64,000 bases of DNA from Agrypnia vestita (GCA_016648135.1 JADDOH010007962.1:1-64000); one strand, 5' to 3'; numbered from the stretch's first letter, positions 23,817-34,859 are shown. Made by a program: numbers and translations. Notes: generated from the sequence alone by a model not told the origin.

Positions 23817-24518
23817 TAATAAACTAAATGCAATGCTTCGATATTAGATTATTTTACCCACACGTCTTTAGAAACATCTCATACAAAATATCAATCTTCA
23901 TTGTACACTTATTTTCCAATCGATGCATTCGAGATGCAGTAAAATGACTGTAGCGGTTTCTGAACGATTGGCAGCTTAATGATGAGAACAAACTAAAATA
24001 CCTTTATAAATTATGGGAAAGTTATGATTCATGTGATCGCAATATAATGTACGGTAAAACTTTATCACAATATTAAATACTATGAGTGAAATGTAAAAAT
24101 GCATATATTTTAAAATAGACCAGCATGCGTATGAAATTGCGCAGAAATTGCATATCACATTGGAAATAAACGACTGTTTCTTTTACAGATCCGGATTAAG
24201 ATATCTGAAAATAACTCTTTAGGATCCATTTAAAAAATAAAAACAATTTTTTATCATGTTAAAATGTCCTATGTTAGTAAATATTTATTATTAAAAATAT
24301 ATTCCCTTGTTTTTAGGTATAAAAATATATAATAAAAAATATATTTATATTCACATTTTTACACAGATAATTCATGAAAATGATCTTCTTTGTCGTCATA
24401 GTTGCAAACATCATTTGTGTAAATTTATCTTTATGCAGAATATTCTGAGTTTGTTCAATTTTTCAGAACAGTACTGGATTTAGTTTGTCCCAGGGACATC
24501 ATTAATCAAAATATAATT

Positions 24519-25073
24519 TGGATGTCTCATAGAGACGAAATTATATTTTTTATGGAAAAGTAGGTATGGAAGTCTTTGAGTATTTATAGTGCTTACGACC
24601 TATCGTATGGCTGGCTCAAGTGATCGCTTAACACAATTTAACATTCACCATTTCCACCCATAATAGAATGCCACGTCTATCTTTTTTTTTAAAGTTGTGT
24701 ATATTTAATAGTTATATAATAGTTGTATATAGTTCTACTTATCCAATCAAAAAAGATATCTCATTACGGATATCTGTGGTTGATTAAGGGTAATGAAAAA
24801 GAAAGAAAAAGCTTTGGATGCCGGTCGTGCTAATGGTTATTACAACATACATATGAAACGGGTTGTAAAAATAAAATATATACAACTTCCAAAAAAAATT
24901 ATAGACGTGGTATTCTATCTTGGGTAGAAAAGGTGAACGTTACATTGTGTAAAGTGATCACTTAAGCCAGCCGTGTGATAGGACGTAAGCCCTATGAACA
25001 CCCAAAGACTTCCAAACCTACTTTCCCACAAAAAATATTATTTCTTCTCTATGAGACATCTATAATATATCTT
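24519..25073. mobile_element. GTCTC-family MITE, most complete copy
   Basis: GATGTCTCATAGAGACGAAA at the left mirrors CTTCTCTATGAGACATC at the right. Inverted agreement continues inward through GGAAGTCTTTGAGT, TAGTGCTTACGACCTAT, GGCTGGCTCAAGTGATCGCT, AACATTCACC and ATAGAATGCCACGTCTATC. Arms are about 180 bases with a central AT-rich spacer. Confidence 0.85.
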
Positions 25074-25517
25074 GATTATCTTTCCCATTATGTTTTACTG
25101 GTAATTCTTTTATAGTGTAATGCGAAAGTTGAATTCAGAGATATTGCGCACGATCGGAATCTCTCATAACATCTTGAAAACAGCAAAACTATGGGAATCT
25201 CAGGAACGCCCTACAACACTTTAGAATTATCTACAATATTTGGAACAGTCTGGAAGCGACGGAAATATTCTCGCAAATTCTATAAATGTATATAGAATAA
25301 TCACGAAGATTCGAAAAACCAAGGTATTTTGTATAAAAAGCGTATTGAATATCGCGGCGAATTATTTTCGTTTTGATGTTTAACCGACGGGACATAACCA
25401 GTGATTAAACTGACGCGCAGATTAATCGAAACGACATATATCTGGTGTAATTAGTATTTACGTGGATAATTAAACGGAATATTTTAGCAAACGATAATAA
25501 AGTATTTGACAGACGAA

Positions 25518-25939
25518 TAGCGAAAGGGAAAACTACATTTCAAAATGAAGACTACAACAAATAGACGTTCACCAGTTTGAAGACTACAAAGTGTAGGTAC
25601 ACTACATGAAGTGAACTAATTGTATTGCTACGAAATTGTAGTACGGGGTATTGTTTCGATTTCCAAAGATTTCTTCATTTGTCTTCATCAACCTCCCAAA
25701 AAATTCACATAAAAAATGTAGGTACTATTTGAAGTATGTACTTTCAATGACTTTGAAGTATATGTACTTTGTAATGTGCACTTTAAAATGAAATGTACTA
25801 TTTGAAGTATGTAATTTCAAATAACTTTGAAGTGTGTGTAGTTTGTAGTGTACACTACACTTCAAAAGGTGTAAAGTGTTCACATCAATGTAATGTAGTA
25901 CTACATTGTAGTAGTTAGTACAGAGCGGACCCATCAGTT
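25518..25939 (-). mobile_element. Non-autonomous hAT element, copy 2
   Basis: The element starts TAGCGAAAGGG and ends CCCATCAGTT. It is flanked by CAGACGAA (25510-25517) and CAGACGAG (25940-25947), an 8-bp target duplication with one mismatch. The interior is the reverse complement of the element at 7144-7809 with a deletion, with the same GTAGT/ACTTC words. The 93-residue frame at 25725-26006 is composed of these repeats and is not a gene. Confidence 0.88.
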
Positions 25940-26087
25940 CAGACGAGTGATTGATTACGAAATAATATGAATTAAAAAATCCACACCGTAACAATAAAAA
26001 CCGCATACAAATCCGTTCAGTTGTTCTCGAGATTAGCGCAGTCAGACGGACAAACGCTCAACGGGGACTTTAATACTATGTACTGAT

Positions 26088-26465
26088 TGCATAGATTTTT
26101 CACGCTTCGCCCAAGTCACTGCAATTGCCTAATGAGCTCATATTCCGGCCCTGCTCTTCCGCCAATTGCAACGGAATGCGGCGTGATGGTGCGTCTTATT
26201 ACTACCATCACACAAAATGGACCATTTCGTTTAACAAGCTTTCAGTTTTCTTTACAAACCTCTCGCAGTAATAATTTTCATTACCCATTTCACGAGATTA
26301 CTTTCACTCCCGGCCGGCAGAGCGCGACACGCAAAACCAAGCGGTTTCCGGCGATTTTCAATTTTCGGGACTGCGCAACATGGCGACCGTTTCCGCCCGG
26401 AAGAAAACGAGATTCCCCAGGCGAGAGTCACGTGCCGAGAGGGGCCACATTAATTCGCTTACTAA
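26088..26465. promoter_or_regulatory. GC- and CpG-rich island, candidate regulatory element
   Basis: This 380-base block is far richer in GC than its surroundings and carries no transposon signature. It includes CACGTG, CGCCATGTTG on the minus strand (YY1-type GCCATnTT is close), GGCCGGCAGAG and TTTCCGGCG. One plus-strand frame of 127 codons spans it (26087-26470), but it has no recognisable domain and its residue use looks random. A conserved promoter or enhancer is one reading; an unannotated exon is the alternative. Confidence 0.35.
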
Positions 26466-26574
26466 AATAGGAATAATGTGCCAAAAATTTGAAAAAGATA
26501 ATCAGTTAAAAACGCCGTAATATTGTTATATTCTAAAATTTTCATTATTTTTTAATGAATTAAGATTTCTTACA

Positions 26575-26829
26575 CAAAAATATGTTTATGAACATGCATA
26601 TTAATCTTCTAAGTGTAGTTTTCTGGGATATTCGGCCGTATATATCCAACCTCTCTGGCTAAATTTTCGGATCCGATTGCAGGGTCCATCATCAAGCTAT
26701 GATATCAGCCCTGATGATGGACCCTGCAATGTTATCCGAAACGTCAGCTAGAGAGGTCGAATATGCAATGCAGAATATCTCAGAAAACTACACACAGAAG
26801 ATTCTGATCGGCCGTGAAAACCTGAGAAT

Positions 26830-26837
<8 letters not shown>
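26575..26837. mobile_element. Palindromic hammerhead-bearing repeat, copy 2
   Basis: Arms are imperfect inverted copies around 26700: GTGTAGTTTTCTGGGATATT against AATATCTCAGAAAACTACAC, and AACCTCTCTGGCT against AGCTAGAGAGGT. It ends GATTCTGATCGGCCGTGAAA. Nearly the whole 260 bases, including the start AAAAATATGTTTATGAACAT, recur at 52527-52787. Confidence 0.85.
26707..26749 (+). ncRNA. Hammerhead-like motif, partly decayed
   Basis: AGCC, CTGATGA (26711-26717), U, a weak stem II (GGA/UCC), GAAACGTC, then AGCT. Stem I has a C-A mismatch next to the cleavage site. Confidence 0.45.
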
Positions 26838-26868
<31 letters not shown>

Positions 26869-27599
26869 ATTAAAAGTTTCTGCTTAATTAGATATTTTGT
26901 GACTTTTAATCGACTTTTTGGGTCAAATACTCCTCTGTGCAGCGCTAACAAAGTGGGCACGATTTTCGGCTACTTTGATATAATTGACTGTTAGCGCTCC
27001 TTTTAACAAAAGGCAACATGGCACAAGCTTCCAATGCTGTCTTTGGGTTATCGAAAATTTTATAAGGCAAGAAATACCAAATTTCAATCGATGTTTCACC
27101 CGCTTTCCAATGTCCAATAGTGCTGAAATTTTGCATTCATATGTATTTTTGATGACAATACATCAATCAATTACTAATTAATCTTTTATTTTATTGAATG
27201 AAATTTCAGATTTAGTAAATCAATCAATTCATTTATCGTAACTAATAAAATAAATAGTAAAAGTTTCATGTGGGAAAAGATGGCGCTAGTTTCCTACCGA
27301 AATGATTTTCAACGCTAAGTAATATTAAGACTAAAAAGTCCAAAATTATAAAAAAAAAACACGTCACTTAGATTAAGTAAATGTACCAAAAAGTAAAAAA
27401 AAATTTCTGCCTAAAATTATTTGCCTCACTCTCCAAATAAAAGCCTGGGCGCTTTCCCCCCATCATCAACAGAATTAATTAATCTATATCAATATCGTTA
27501 GAGTGAGGCAAAATGTTTGGCCCAAAATTAATTTTTAACTTTTTAGTATATTTAAATATACCTAAGTAATAAATATTAGCGTTGTTTTTAAAAATATGT

Positions 27600-28420
27600 A
27601 TATTTCTTATTACGTGTATTTACATGTGTAGGTGCGCAATGCCAGTACGCAGGTACCTACCACCAGACACGGCTCTCAGCCATTAACGGAATCTGTTTTT
27701 TGCCGCCTTTTTTACGCGGCAGAATTGTTCCGCACACACACACACACCCATATACGTGCGCGCGGATGGGTTTTTGCAAGGAGCGATTATTTTGTCGAGT
27801 GAAATTGAAGGTAGATTGTTCTTCAAATAATATGCAATTTGCGGGCACAATTATTGGACTGCTGTGTTTTTTTTTTGTAATATTCATCTCGTTTAGGAAT
27901 TGATCTCCGCCGTTCGTGGTCGCTCTGCGGTGACTTTATTGGTGCCTGCAGAAAATACTGTTGTGTGATTGTTTGAATTTGTAAACAGCTAGCAACGAGT
28001 TAAGTTAATATTTTTATCGCCTGTATTACTTTGTGGTTGAAATATCTATTACTTTTTTAATTTTCTCTCTGCATTCTGGCCCACTTTTGTAAAATCTATA
28101 TTTTATTATTGAAAGTAGAATAGACGAATTCCTAACCCTCCATTTTGTCCATGTATATTAAAATTGTCATACACAAGCTGTGTATTTATATCAATATCCT
28201 TAATATTCTTATAATTAATGTATCTGGATGAACGCGGGTTGGAATGAATGAGAGAGACGGATTGTATGAGAGTTAATGGGTATAAATTGGGATGCGCCAT
28301 ATTTACGCGCTCTCTTACATTTAAGCTACCACGTCGGGAACAACTTATTTAGCTCTCTATAAACCGTAATAATATTATCGCATAGAACTCCACTGTTACA
28401 AGTCAATAAATTATATTCAA
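27600..28420. other. Non-coding stretch
   Basis: A (CA)n tract lies at 27733-27747. Positions 27700-27990 are moderately GC-rich and look unique, with no supported frame. Nothing else is recognisable. Confidence 0.4.
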
Positions 28421-28429
28421 TCGGTGTAT

Positions 28430-29480
28430 TGAATTTATCTGGTTTCCCGATTGCCTACATTACAATTCCCCTGCTTAATTTAAAGGAAAAGAACATCACA
28501 CTAAGGTTATCAGATAGAACGAAATTAATATGCTTTATGTTCTGGGGGAAATGTCGCAGAATAACAGAAAATAAGATCCAAGAAGGTCAATGCGGTTTCA
28601 GAGCCGGGAGAAACACAAATTGTTAACGCTGCAACAAACTATCCAAAAAGCTTGGAATATGGAAAAATAATTACATGGGATTCGCAGACCTGGAGAAACC
28701 ATACTACTTGGTACCGCCCGACGTCCTGTGGAAAGTGCTGGACGAATACGGATAGAAAGAGACCTTCTCGGGGCAATTCTATCCTTGTATGAGGGTTGCA
28801 AGAGCTGCTTACGAATAAACGGCGTAATATCGGAAAAACTACATTCGCCAATCCTGATTACAATACTATGTATATTTATAGTCCGGCGATAGAAAAACCG
28901 AGCTATGCGCCAAGACAAAATTGACTTTTTTCAAATCTTTGTACAGGCTTACCCTAATATATTGCCGTCAAATTTGGATCCCAACGGAGAAAGTGAGAAC
29001 AAAAATCCAGGCTGCTGAGATAAGTTTTCCATTGGGGTGGCGGGAGTCACACTAGTGGACAGAGTGAGAAAGGCACACAGAGACATGGAGGTCATACTCC
29101 TATGTATATAAAAATCACAAATGAGGTGGCTTGGACATATTGGACACGTATCGGTGCGATTCCCGGTGAGGTCACAATAAATCTATGTGATTTATTTATG
29201 TTTGGGTGTTTCGCATCTGTAATTAGGCTTTTTGGCCTGTTGAAGCATAAAAAAATATGATAATAATGTCAGAGAAGCGAGTACCAAGAAGCATCTTCTG
29301 GCAACCTCGGAAGGAAGGCAACCGGTGGGTCGCTCCAGATTAAGCTGGGAGAAGCAACAAAAAAGTATACGAGAACAGGATGGGTCTCGTCTGATTAATA
29401 CATTAGGAAGTAGCGCATGATAGGGGGGTATGGAAGCACCTTGTTGAGTCTTTGGACCTCCGACTCTACTAGGACAAGGG
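28430..29480 (+). pseudogene. Decayed LINE reverse transcriptase
   Basis: Broken plus-strand frames preserve the order expected for the RT domain and the following region of a non-LTR element. The motifs are ENKIQEGQCGFRAGRNTN (about 28568-28622), ADLEKPYYLVPPDVLWKVLD (about 28683-28742), IPTEKVRTKIQAAE (28975-29017), SQMRWLGHIGHV (29113-29148) and a GRSRLSWE block (29325-29352). The intact family has FxDLEKAYDxVPRxxLW, so the region has many substitutions plus stops and frame changes. It lacks the catalytic YADD region in readable form. Related C-terminal fragments are elsewhere in the window. Confidence 0.8.
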
Positions 29481-30004
29481 AGTAATCATATTTAAATATT
29501 TCTGTAAAAAATATCAGCTCTAATATTGACAGCCGCGATCTTTCCTCTAAAGTATGTCTTGCATTTCCATTATCAACGCATTCAAAAAATGTATTTTATT
29601 ATGAAAAATAATTTGACAATATTAACACTAGAGCAAACTACCACACACACTTATCACTGCTGGGACTACACAGACTGGGCAGTGAGTACAGTAAGTTTGC
29701 AGATGTATTCTATGACAGCTTGATTACTTGAAAACAAAACATGCAGGCGATTCTGAGACAACAATCGTTTTTATATTAAAATCTGATAATAATTGACAAG
29801 TAATCGCATTTGAAAATCAATATTGTCAACTCATTTTATAGACCAATATATTTTTAACAATATCTGTACATGTGTCTTAATAATAATCCCGCAGTGGACA
29901 AATCCAGTTATTGTGTTCTCAGCACATACATATAAAAATATTGTTAATAATTTATCATTCATTATTTTATCACTCAAAAAATTTAATTAGTTATTCTACT
30001 TCCA

Positions 30005-30039
30005 TATGCTATTTTGCTGTATATCTATATATATATATA

Positions 30040-30072
<33 letters not shown>
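30005..30072. repeat. (TA)n microsatellite
   Basis: Alternating TA with a few interruptions. Confidence 0.9.
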
Positions 30073-30329
30073 TATGTCTACACTTCTAATTTTAATTTTT
30101 ATTATGCGTTGCATCCTGGTGAGGCTACCATTGGCCCCTAAAAATGTTAATTTTAATTAATAATGTTAATTAATTAAATAAATATTGATTTTATACAAAG
30201 TGTTTTGTTTTTATGAATAATTTTAGAATACTAAAGATAAAAAGTAGTAACACATATGTATTTTTTTACATATTTCCTTATGCCTTCGATGCTCATTATA
30301 CAGGTCCGAAGCAATTATTCAAATTACCG

Positions 30330-30612
30330 TAAAATGATTGAGGCCCAAAGCATCCTTTGCAAGATACGGCGATGCTCAATGAATGACTGAATTGTAACGT
30401 CAGACACGGTTCATCTCAATTAACTCCGCCGCTAAAAGGCCCGGTGCACACGTCGCCGGTACACTCGCGGTCCGAGGGCCTCTCGGGCGAGCCGAGCACC
30501 GCGCGGCCGGTCCGTCTGGAGTGCCCCACATCGGCCGCCATGATTGATGATCACAATATACGTCTTACTTTGTTGGCCGCCACAAGAAACGCGCTCATCA
30601 TCGGCAACAGCG
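30330..30612. promoter_or_regulatory. CpG-rich island, candidate regulatory element
   Basis: Positions 30425-30545 are very GC-rich for this window, with many CpG (ACGTCGCCGGTACACTCGCG, GAGCACCGCGCGGCCGG). GCCGCCATGATTGATGATCA follows. No repeat signature and no convincing frame: the minus-strand ORF across it lacks domains. It sits directly left of a TIR element. Confidence 0.35.
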
Positions 30613-30622
30613 TCATTATGTG

Positions 30623-31693
30623 AGGGGTATGAAAGCAAAGGCACCAATATCCCGCTGAAGTGTTTTTGAGATAAATACATATTGTCATATGTCGTAATCA
30701 ACACACTGAAAATTAATTAACGATTATTAAATTATTAAATTCAAATTACTTAACACGAATTAAACGCTATTCTTTAAATCACACAATTTTGTAAGCTATC
30801 ACTTGTCTGTGAACACTTTATTATCGCTGGTAACACTTTATTTAACATATGCTAGAACATTCCATCCAATTCTCGCTTGTAATAGTCGCATTTATTTATT
30901 TGGTGAGAACTCGCTTGATTATTTCGCTCGATATCTGTCGCTCCGAAATTCGAAAAGATTTTATACGGGATATATTTATATTTCTTATAAAATCTTGAAT
31001 TCAGTACATTCTTAATTAATTATTCTCGGTGGCACTCAAAATATTATTTTTTTCCGATTCGGCACCAATATCCCGCTGAAGTGTTTTTGAGATAAATACA
31101 TATTGTCATATGTCGTAATCAACACACTGAAAATTAATTAACGATTATTAAATTATTAAATTCAAATTACTTAACACGAATTAAACGCTATTCTTTAAAT
31201 CACACAATTTTGTAAGCTATCACTTGTCTGTGAACACTTTATTATCGCTGGTAACACTTTATTTAACATATGCTAGAACATTCCATCCAATTCTCGCTTG
31301 TAATAGTTGCATTTATTTATTTGGTGAGAACTCGTTTGATTATTTCGCTCGATATCTGTCGCTCCGAAATTTCACGAATGGTCACATTGCCATCTAGCCG
31401 TACTTTGCATTTATCTAAATGTCAAAACAATTCTCTTTATTATCAATATCAACATCAACTCTCACTTTAGTATGCGGAGGTCATTTTTCACATGACATCC
31501 TTGGGGGTGATTGTTTGAAGGGGATATTGCTGTCTTTGCTTTCAATAGTGATCAAAAAACAAGATTTTATACGGGATATATTTATATTTCTTATAAAATC
31601 TTGAATTCAGTACATTCTTAATTAATTATTCTCGGTGGCACTCAAAATATATTTATAAATTTTTGATAAAGCTGCTCTTGCTTTTATACCCCT
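30623..31693. mobile_element. TIR element with tandemly duplicated interior
   Basis: The ends AGGGGTATGAAAGCAA (30623-30638) and TTGCTTTTATACCCCT (31678-31693) are inverted repeats with one mismatch. Inside, a block of about 420 bases starting GGCACCAATATCCCGCTGAA occurs twice in direct order, from 30640 and from 31061. The second copy is split by about 190 unrelated bases (31371-31560). Each copy carries the hairpin AAGATTTTATA...TATAAAATCTT. The short frames inside are duplicated along with the repeat and are not genes. Confidence 0.85.
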
Positions 31694-31950
31694 CGTGTCG
31701 AGCAATTATTTTCTGCCTCCGCGCGCCGTGAGAAACGCTCCGCGCCCAACAAAAGGACAGAATGGCTCTTCGAAGCGCTGTTTTCAGAAATTAACATGTA
31801 TTTTATGTATCCGTATTAAAACTAAGGCCAATGTTACGAATCCAGGTCACGGCGAAGCGCTGTCGGGTCAATCAGCGGTCTGCCAGGCACCGAGGAGCGG
31901 CAGATTGCTCACCAACCTGCTCGCGGGCCGGTCTGAGGAATCCGCATAGA
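31694..31950. other. GC-richer unassigned block
   Basis: The plus frame at 31695-31949 covers most of this block but shows no domain. CpG-rich words (GCGCGCCGTGAG, TCACGGCGAAGCGCTG) set it apart from its flanks. Function unknown. Confidence 0.3.
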
Positions 31951-32228
31951 GAGTGAATATTTAGTAAAAGAGATGTCCAATAGAAAGTAGAAGACCACCA
32001 ACATAAAGGACGTCCGCACAAGACCAGGGTTAAACAAATAAATCATATTACAGAACAGGACCTTGTCAGAGGGATGGTGGACAAGCCTGCATAAAAAATG
32101 GAATGGAAGCACCGACACTTGATAAGGCGAATTGAAACATTCGAGATGTAAATCTATTTAAGAATACTCAAAATAAGCTGGATGAACAGAGTCACTAATG
32201 AAGATGTTATGGATGAGATGAATAAAAA
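31951..32228 (+). pseudogene. LINE (RTE-like) fragment
   Basis: The plus strand reads RRIETFEM, a stop, IYLRILKISWMNRVTNED and then MDEMNKK at about 32129-32228. This is the segment following the RT core in insect RTE-like elements (family form RxLExFEMWxYRRMLKISW). Upstream, 31960-32100 is broken. Confidence 0.6.
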
Positions 32229-32242
32229 AATATATACATAAA

Positions 32243-32722
32243 ACCTCGTTAATTTGAACCACGAGAATTCGAAATCTTCCAAACCCACAAGTCCCAAAAT
32301 GTTATTTTCATAGTAGATTAATAATTCGAAAATCCCGGTCATTCAAAATAATTTTTAGCCCCGTTCGCCATTAATCTATACATTTAATTAGGTTCACATA
32401 ATTCAACACTTTTTGAGAATCGAAAAATCGAAAAAAATATTTAAATAATAATTTTTTCGCCAATAAGAACAACAAATCAAGTACTATTGTAGGAGAAATG
32501 TCGCGATTTTTATATAAGCATAATAAATATTGCGTTTTAGAAATGATTTCTTGAAATATGCAAAAATACAGAAGAATTTCACGAATTTGGCAAACGTGTC
32601 CCGATTTATTTTACCCTGAATTTCGAACTAACAAGGCTCCACATAAATATAACGTTTTTTTAGGTCTCTTGGGTCGCATAATTCTAAACGTTTTTTACCT
32701 TGAATTTCGAATGAACGAGATT
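32243..32722. mobile_element. Possible pogo/Tigger-like MITE
   Basis: The left end ACCTCGTTAATTTGAACC and the right end (reverse complement AATCTCGTTCATTCGAAATT) form an imperfect inverted repeat of about 20 bases. Similar words, such as ATTCGAAA, recur inside, and TTTCGAACTAACAAGG near 32625 repeats the terminal motif. No transposase frame. Confidence 0.45.
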
Positions 32723-32829
32723 CAATTGTAATTAAAATATATATATATTTATATATATATAAATATGTTAGTATTGATTTCTTTGGGGTTAACCCGCGTC
32801 AAAATCTGGTCCTCAGAAGGACCATTCGT

Positions 32830-32872
32830 CAACCGACGTTTCGCCTGAATCACAACAGGCATCTTCAGGTTG
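32830..32872 (-). ncRNA. Hammerhead-like motif of the Penelope-like element (minus copy)
   Basis: Identical to the plus-strand motif at 34213-34255, located about 90 bases after the minus-strand stop codon, in the 3' non-coding part. Confidence 0.55.
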
Positions 32873-32963
32873 CTTGTTAATAAATTTCCGTCACGAGGGG
32901 CAGTGCGAACACGTCCGTTCGTATCGGAAGCTTATTACCAAGTGAGGTCTGGTAAGTTAAAGT

Positions 32964-33809
32964 CTAAATTTGGGTACTGTGGTCATTATTGGCCTTAATG
33001 ATTTTCGGGAATTTTGTATTAAATAATGGGTGTTCCCGGCCGTTGTTGGCCTTAATGGCGTTTGTTTGGCTCCTTGTGATGCGCTTTGCACTTGATGTTG
33101 CTTCTATTGTGTCGGTGGTTATATTTAATTGATTTTTGCGCGCTAATATATTATTTTTATTTTTACTAAGAAATCTACTGTTGAATAGAATGCTTTTCCA
33201 TGCCGTTGGGAGACGTATACCATCATCTCTATTGTTGATAATATTTATTCTTTTATATATCTCTATAGCTTCTCTAAATATCCTTACTGTTTCGTTTTGG
33301 ACGTTCGCTATTATTCGTGTATTATTAAAGTCTATGCTGTGGCCTTCTTCGAGCGTGTGTTGGACAAGCGACGATGTTAGTTTTTTGTTGGTCATATCAA
33401 CTCTATGTTCAGCAACCCTAGCAGATATCTTTCTGTTGCTTTTTCCAACATATGTCTGGTCGCACGATCCACATGGTATTTCGTATACACCATGGGACTC
33501 TAGGTGTATTTTGTCTTTTACACTGCGTAGAAGGCTAGATATTTTGTTTTCAGTCCTAAATATCGTTCTTATGTTATATTTTCTTAGTAGACGGCTGAGT
33601 TTATCTGTTGTCCCTCTTATATATGGTAAAAAGGCTGTTGATAAAGGTTTTTCCGTAATATCTTTAACTGTTTTATTTCTATTTTCAATGTCCGACTGGC
33701 GTTTAACTACTTTGTTAACTATTTGTTTAGAGAATCCATTACATTGTAGCGTATTTTTAAGATGGTTTATTTCTTCATTACGATGGTCGGAGTCGGATAT
33801 TTTTATTAG
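32964..33809 (-). CDS. Penelope-like polyprotein C-terminus with GIY-YIG endonuclease (5' truncated)
   Basis: One frame stays open for 281 codons from the break point at 33809 to the stop at 32964-32966; a start-to-stop reading would begin only at the internal Met at 33395. Residues 60-106 include the linker TAFLPYIRGTTDKLSRLLRK, typical of the end of the Penelope RT region. The GIY-YIG nuclease follows: GVYEIPCGSC from residue 107, TYVG at 119-122, an Arg near 131, EH at 134-135 and the expected catalytic Glu near 180 (FREAIEIYK). RDDGIRLPTAW and a basic tail follow. The nuclease nicks target DNA for priming in this family. The frame is free of stops, so the copy is fairly young, but it lacks RT and cannot be autonomous. 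Confidence 0.85.
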   Translation of the reverse strand, partial: LIKISDSDHRNEEINHLKNTLQCNGFSKQIVNKVVKRQSDIENRNKTVKDITEKPLSTAFLPYIRGTTDKLSRLLRKYNIRTIFRTENKISSLLRSVKDKIHLESHGVYEIPCGSCDQTYVGKSNRKISARVAEHRVDMTNKKLTSSLVQHTLEEGHSIDFNNTRIIANVQNETVRIFREAIEIYKRINIINNRDDGIRLPTAWKSILFNSRFLSKNKNNILARKNQLNITTDTIEATSSAKRITRSQTNAIKANNGREHPLFNTKFPKIIKANNDHSTQI

Positions 33810-33812
33810 CTA

Positions 33813-34121
33813 GAAGCTATAGAGATATATAAAAGAATAAATATTATCAACAATAGAGATGATGGTATACGTCTCCCAACGGCATGGAAAAGCATTCTAT
33901 TCAACAGTAGATTTCTTCGTAAAAATAAAAATAATATATTAGCGCGCAAAAATCAATTAAATATAACCACCGACACAATAGAAGCAACATCGAGTACAAA
34001 GCGCATCACAAGGAGCCAAACAAACGCCATTAAGGCCAACAACGGCCGGGAACACCCATTATTTAATACAAAATTCCCGAAAATCATTAAGGCCAATAAT
34101 GACCACAGTACCCAAATTTAG
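33813..34121 (+). pseudogene. Penelope-like C-terminal fragment, inverted partner
   Basis: An in-frame stop (TAG, 33807-33809) sits just before the break point. From there 102 codons run open to TAG at 34119-34121, beginning EAIEIYKRINIINNRDDGIR. They match the end of the minus-strand copy almost perfectly; FLRKNK here against FLSKNK there, and SSTKR against SSAKR, are differences noted. The nuclease GIY and YIG motifs are absent, so it is only the tail. Confidence 0.85.
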
Positions 34122-34212
34122 ACTTTAACTTACCAGACCTCACTTGGTAATAAGCTTCCGATACGAACGGACGTGTTCGCACTGCCCCTCGTGACGGAAA
34201 TTTATTAACAAG

Positions 34213-34255
34213 CAACCTGAAGATGCCTGTTGTGATTCAGGCGAAACGTCGGTTG
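34213..34255 (+). ncRNA. Hammerhead-like motif of the Penelope-like element (plus copy)
   Basis: CTGAAGA (34217-34223), one U, stem II GCCTG/CAGGC (34225-34229, 34238-34242), GAAACGTC (34243-34250). The best stem I is CAACC (34213-34217) with GGTTG (34251-34255), but this pairs the C of the CUGANGA core. The motif therefore departs from a textbook hammerhead in two ways. Hammerhead motifs are known from Penelope-like elements. Confidence 0.55.
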
Positions 34256-34479
34256 ACGAATGGTCCTTCTGAGGACCAGATTTTGACGCGGGTTACCCCC
34301 AAAGAAATCAATACTAACATTTCTAACACCCGTGAAAACCTTCATTATAACATATATATATATCATTTGAATTTTCTGTCTATCTAATTGATTAATAATT
34401 TTTGATCGATCAACGTCATTAGGTATATTTATTTTAATTTAACAAACGCATCACAGTAACTCCCAGGCTCCAGTAATTT

Positions 34480-34570
34480 ATATAGATGTGTGATGACCGC
34501 ACCGAGAATTGAACTCGGGACCCCTTATACAAGAAGCCAGTTTCATGCCCACTGGTCTACGCTTCGAGGG
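34480..34570 (-). mobile_element. tRNA-derived SINE head
   Basis: The minus strand reads TAGACCAGTGGGCATGAAAC (A-box-like) and GGGGTCCCGAGTTCAATTCT (B-box-like), spaced as in a tRNA. It does not fold into a full cloverleaf, so a tRNA-derived repeat is more likely than a tRNA gene. Confidence 0.5.
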
Positions 34571-34859
34571 CTGCCGATTCGAGGGGTTTTAGTTCACATT
34601 ATACGAGTACCTACATCCACAACTTGACCGGGCCACCACTGTGAATACTGAGTCTGAATTGCGAGGTATGTTCAATAGACACAATATAATTGGATGTTAA
34701 TAAAATCCCATATCAACATCAAAAGTCTTCGCACGACTTTGATCACTCGTCGAATATCTATCTACCTAGTCACATCATCGAGTTCAATGTTTTTTTTTTG
34801 CGTATATTTGTCATTGGATTTGATCAGAGTTAAGAATAGAAACCAAATTTCAATGGAAA

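Larger units (their letters stand above)
32764..34322. mobile_element. Penelope-like element: inverted partial copies
   Basis: Positions 32764-33273 and 33812-34322 are near-identical inverted arms of about 510 bases around a 538-base spacer. The minus-oriented copy is longer, covering arm plus spacer, and encodes a GIY-YIG domain; the plus-oriented copy holds only the last 102 residues. Both end in a short 3' region with a hammerhead-like fold. Opposed partial copies are a known result of Penelope-like integration. The reverse transcriptase part is missing from both. Confidence 0.9.

Noticed and set aside
27725..27750. (CA)n tract as a regulatory element
   Set aside because: It is a plain short microsatellite with no further support.
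33136..33813. 225-codon open frame on the plus strand
   Set aside because: It is the antisense shadow of the Penelope-like GIY-YIG frame, whose motifs read clearly on the minus strand.
34480..34570. tRNA gene
   Set aside because: A- and B-box-like words are present, but the acceptor and anticodon stems do not pair; a tRNA-derived SINE fits better.
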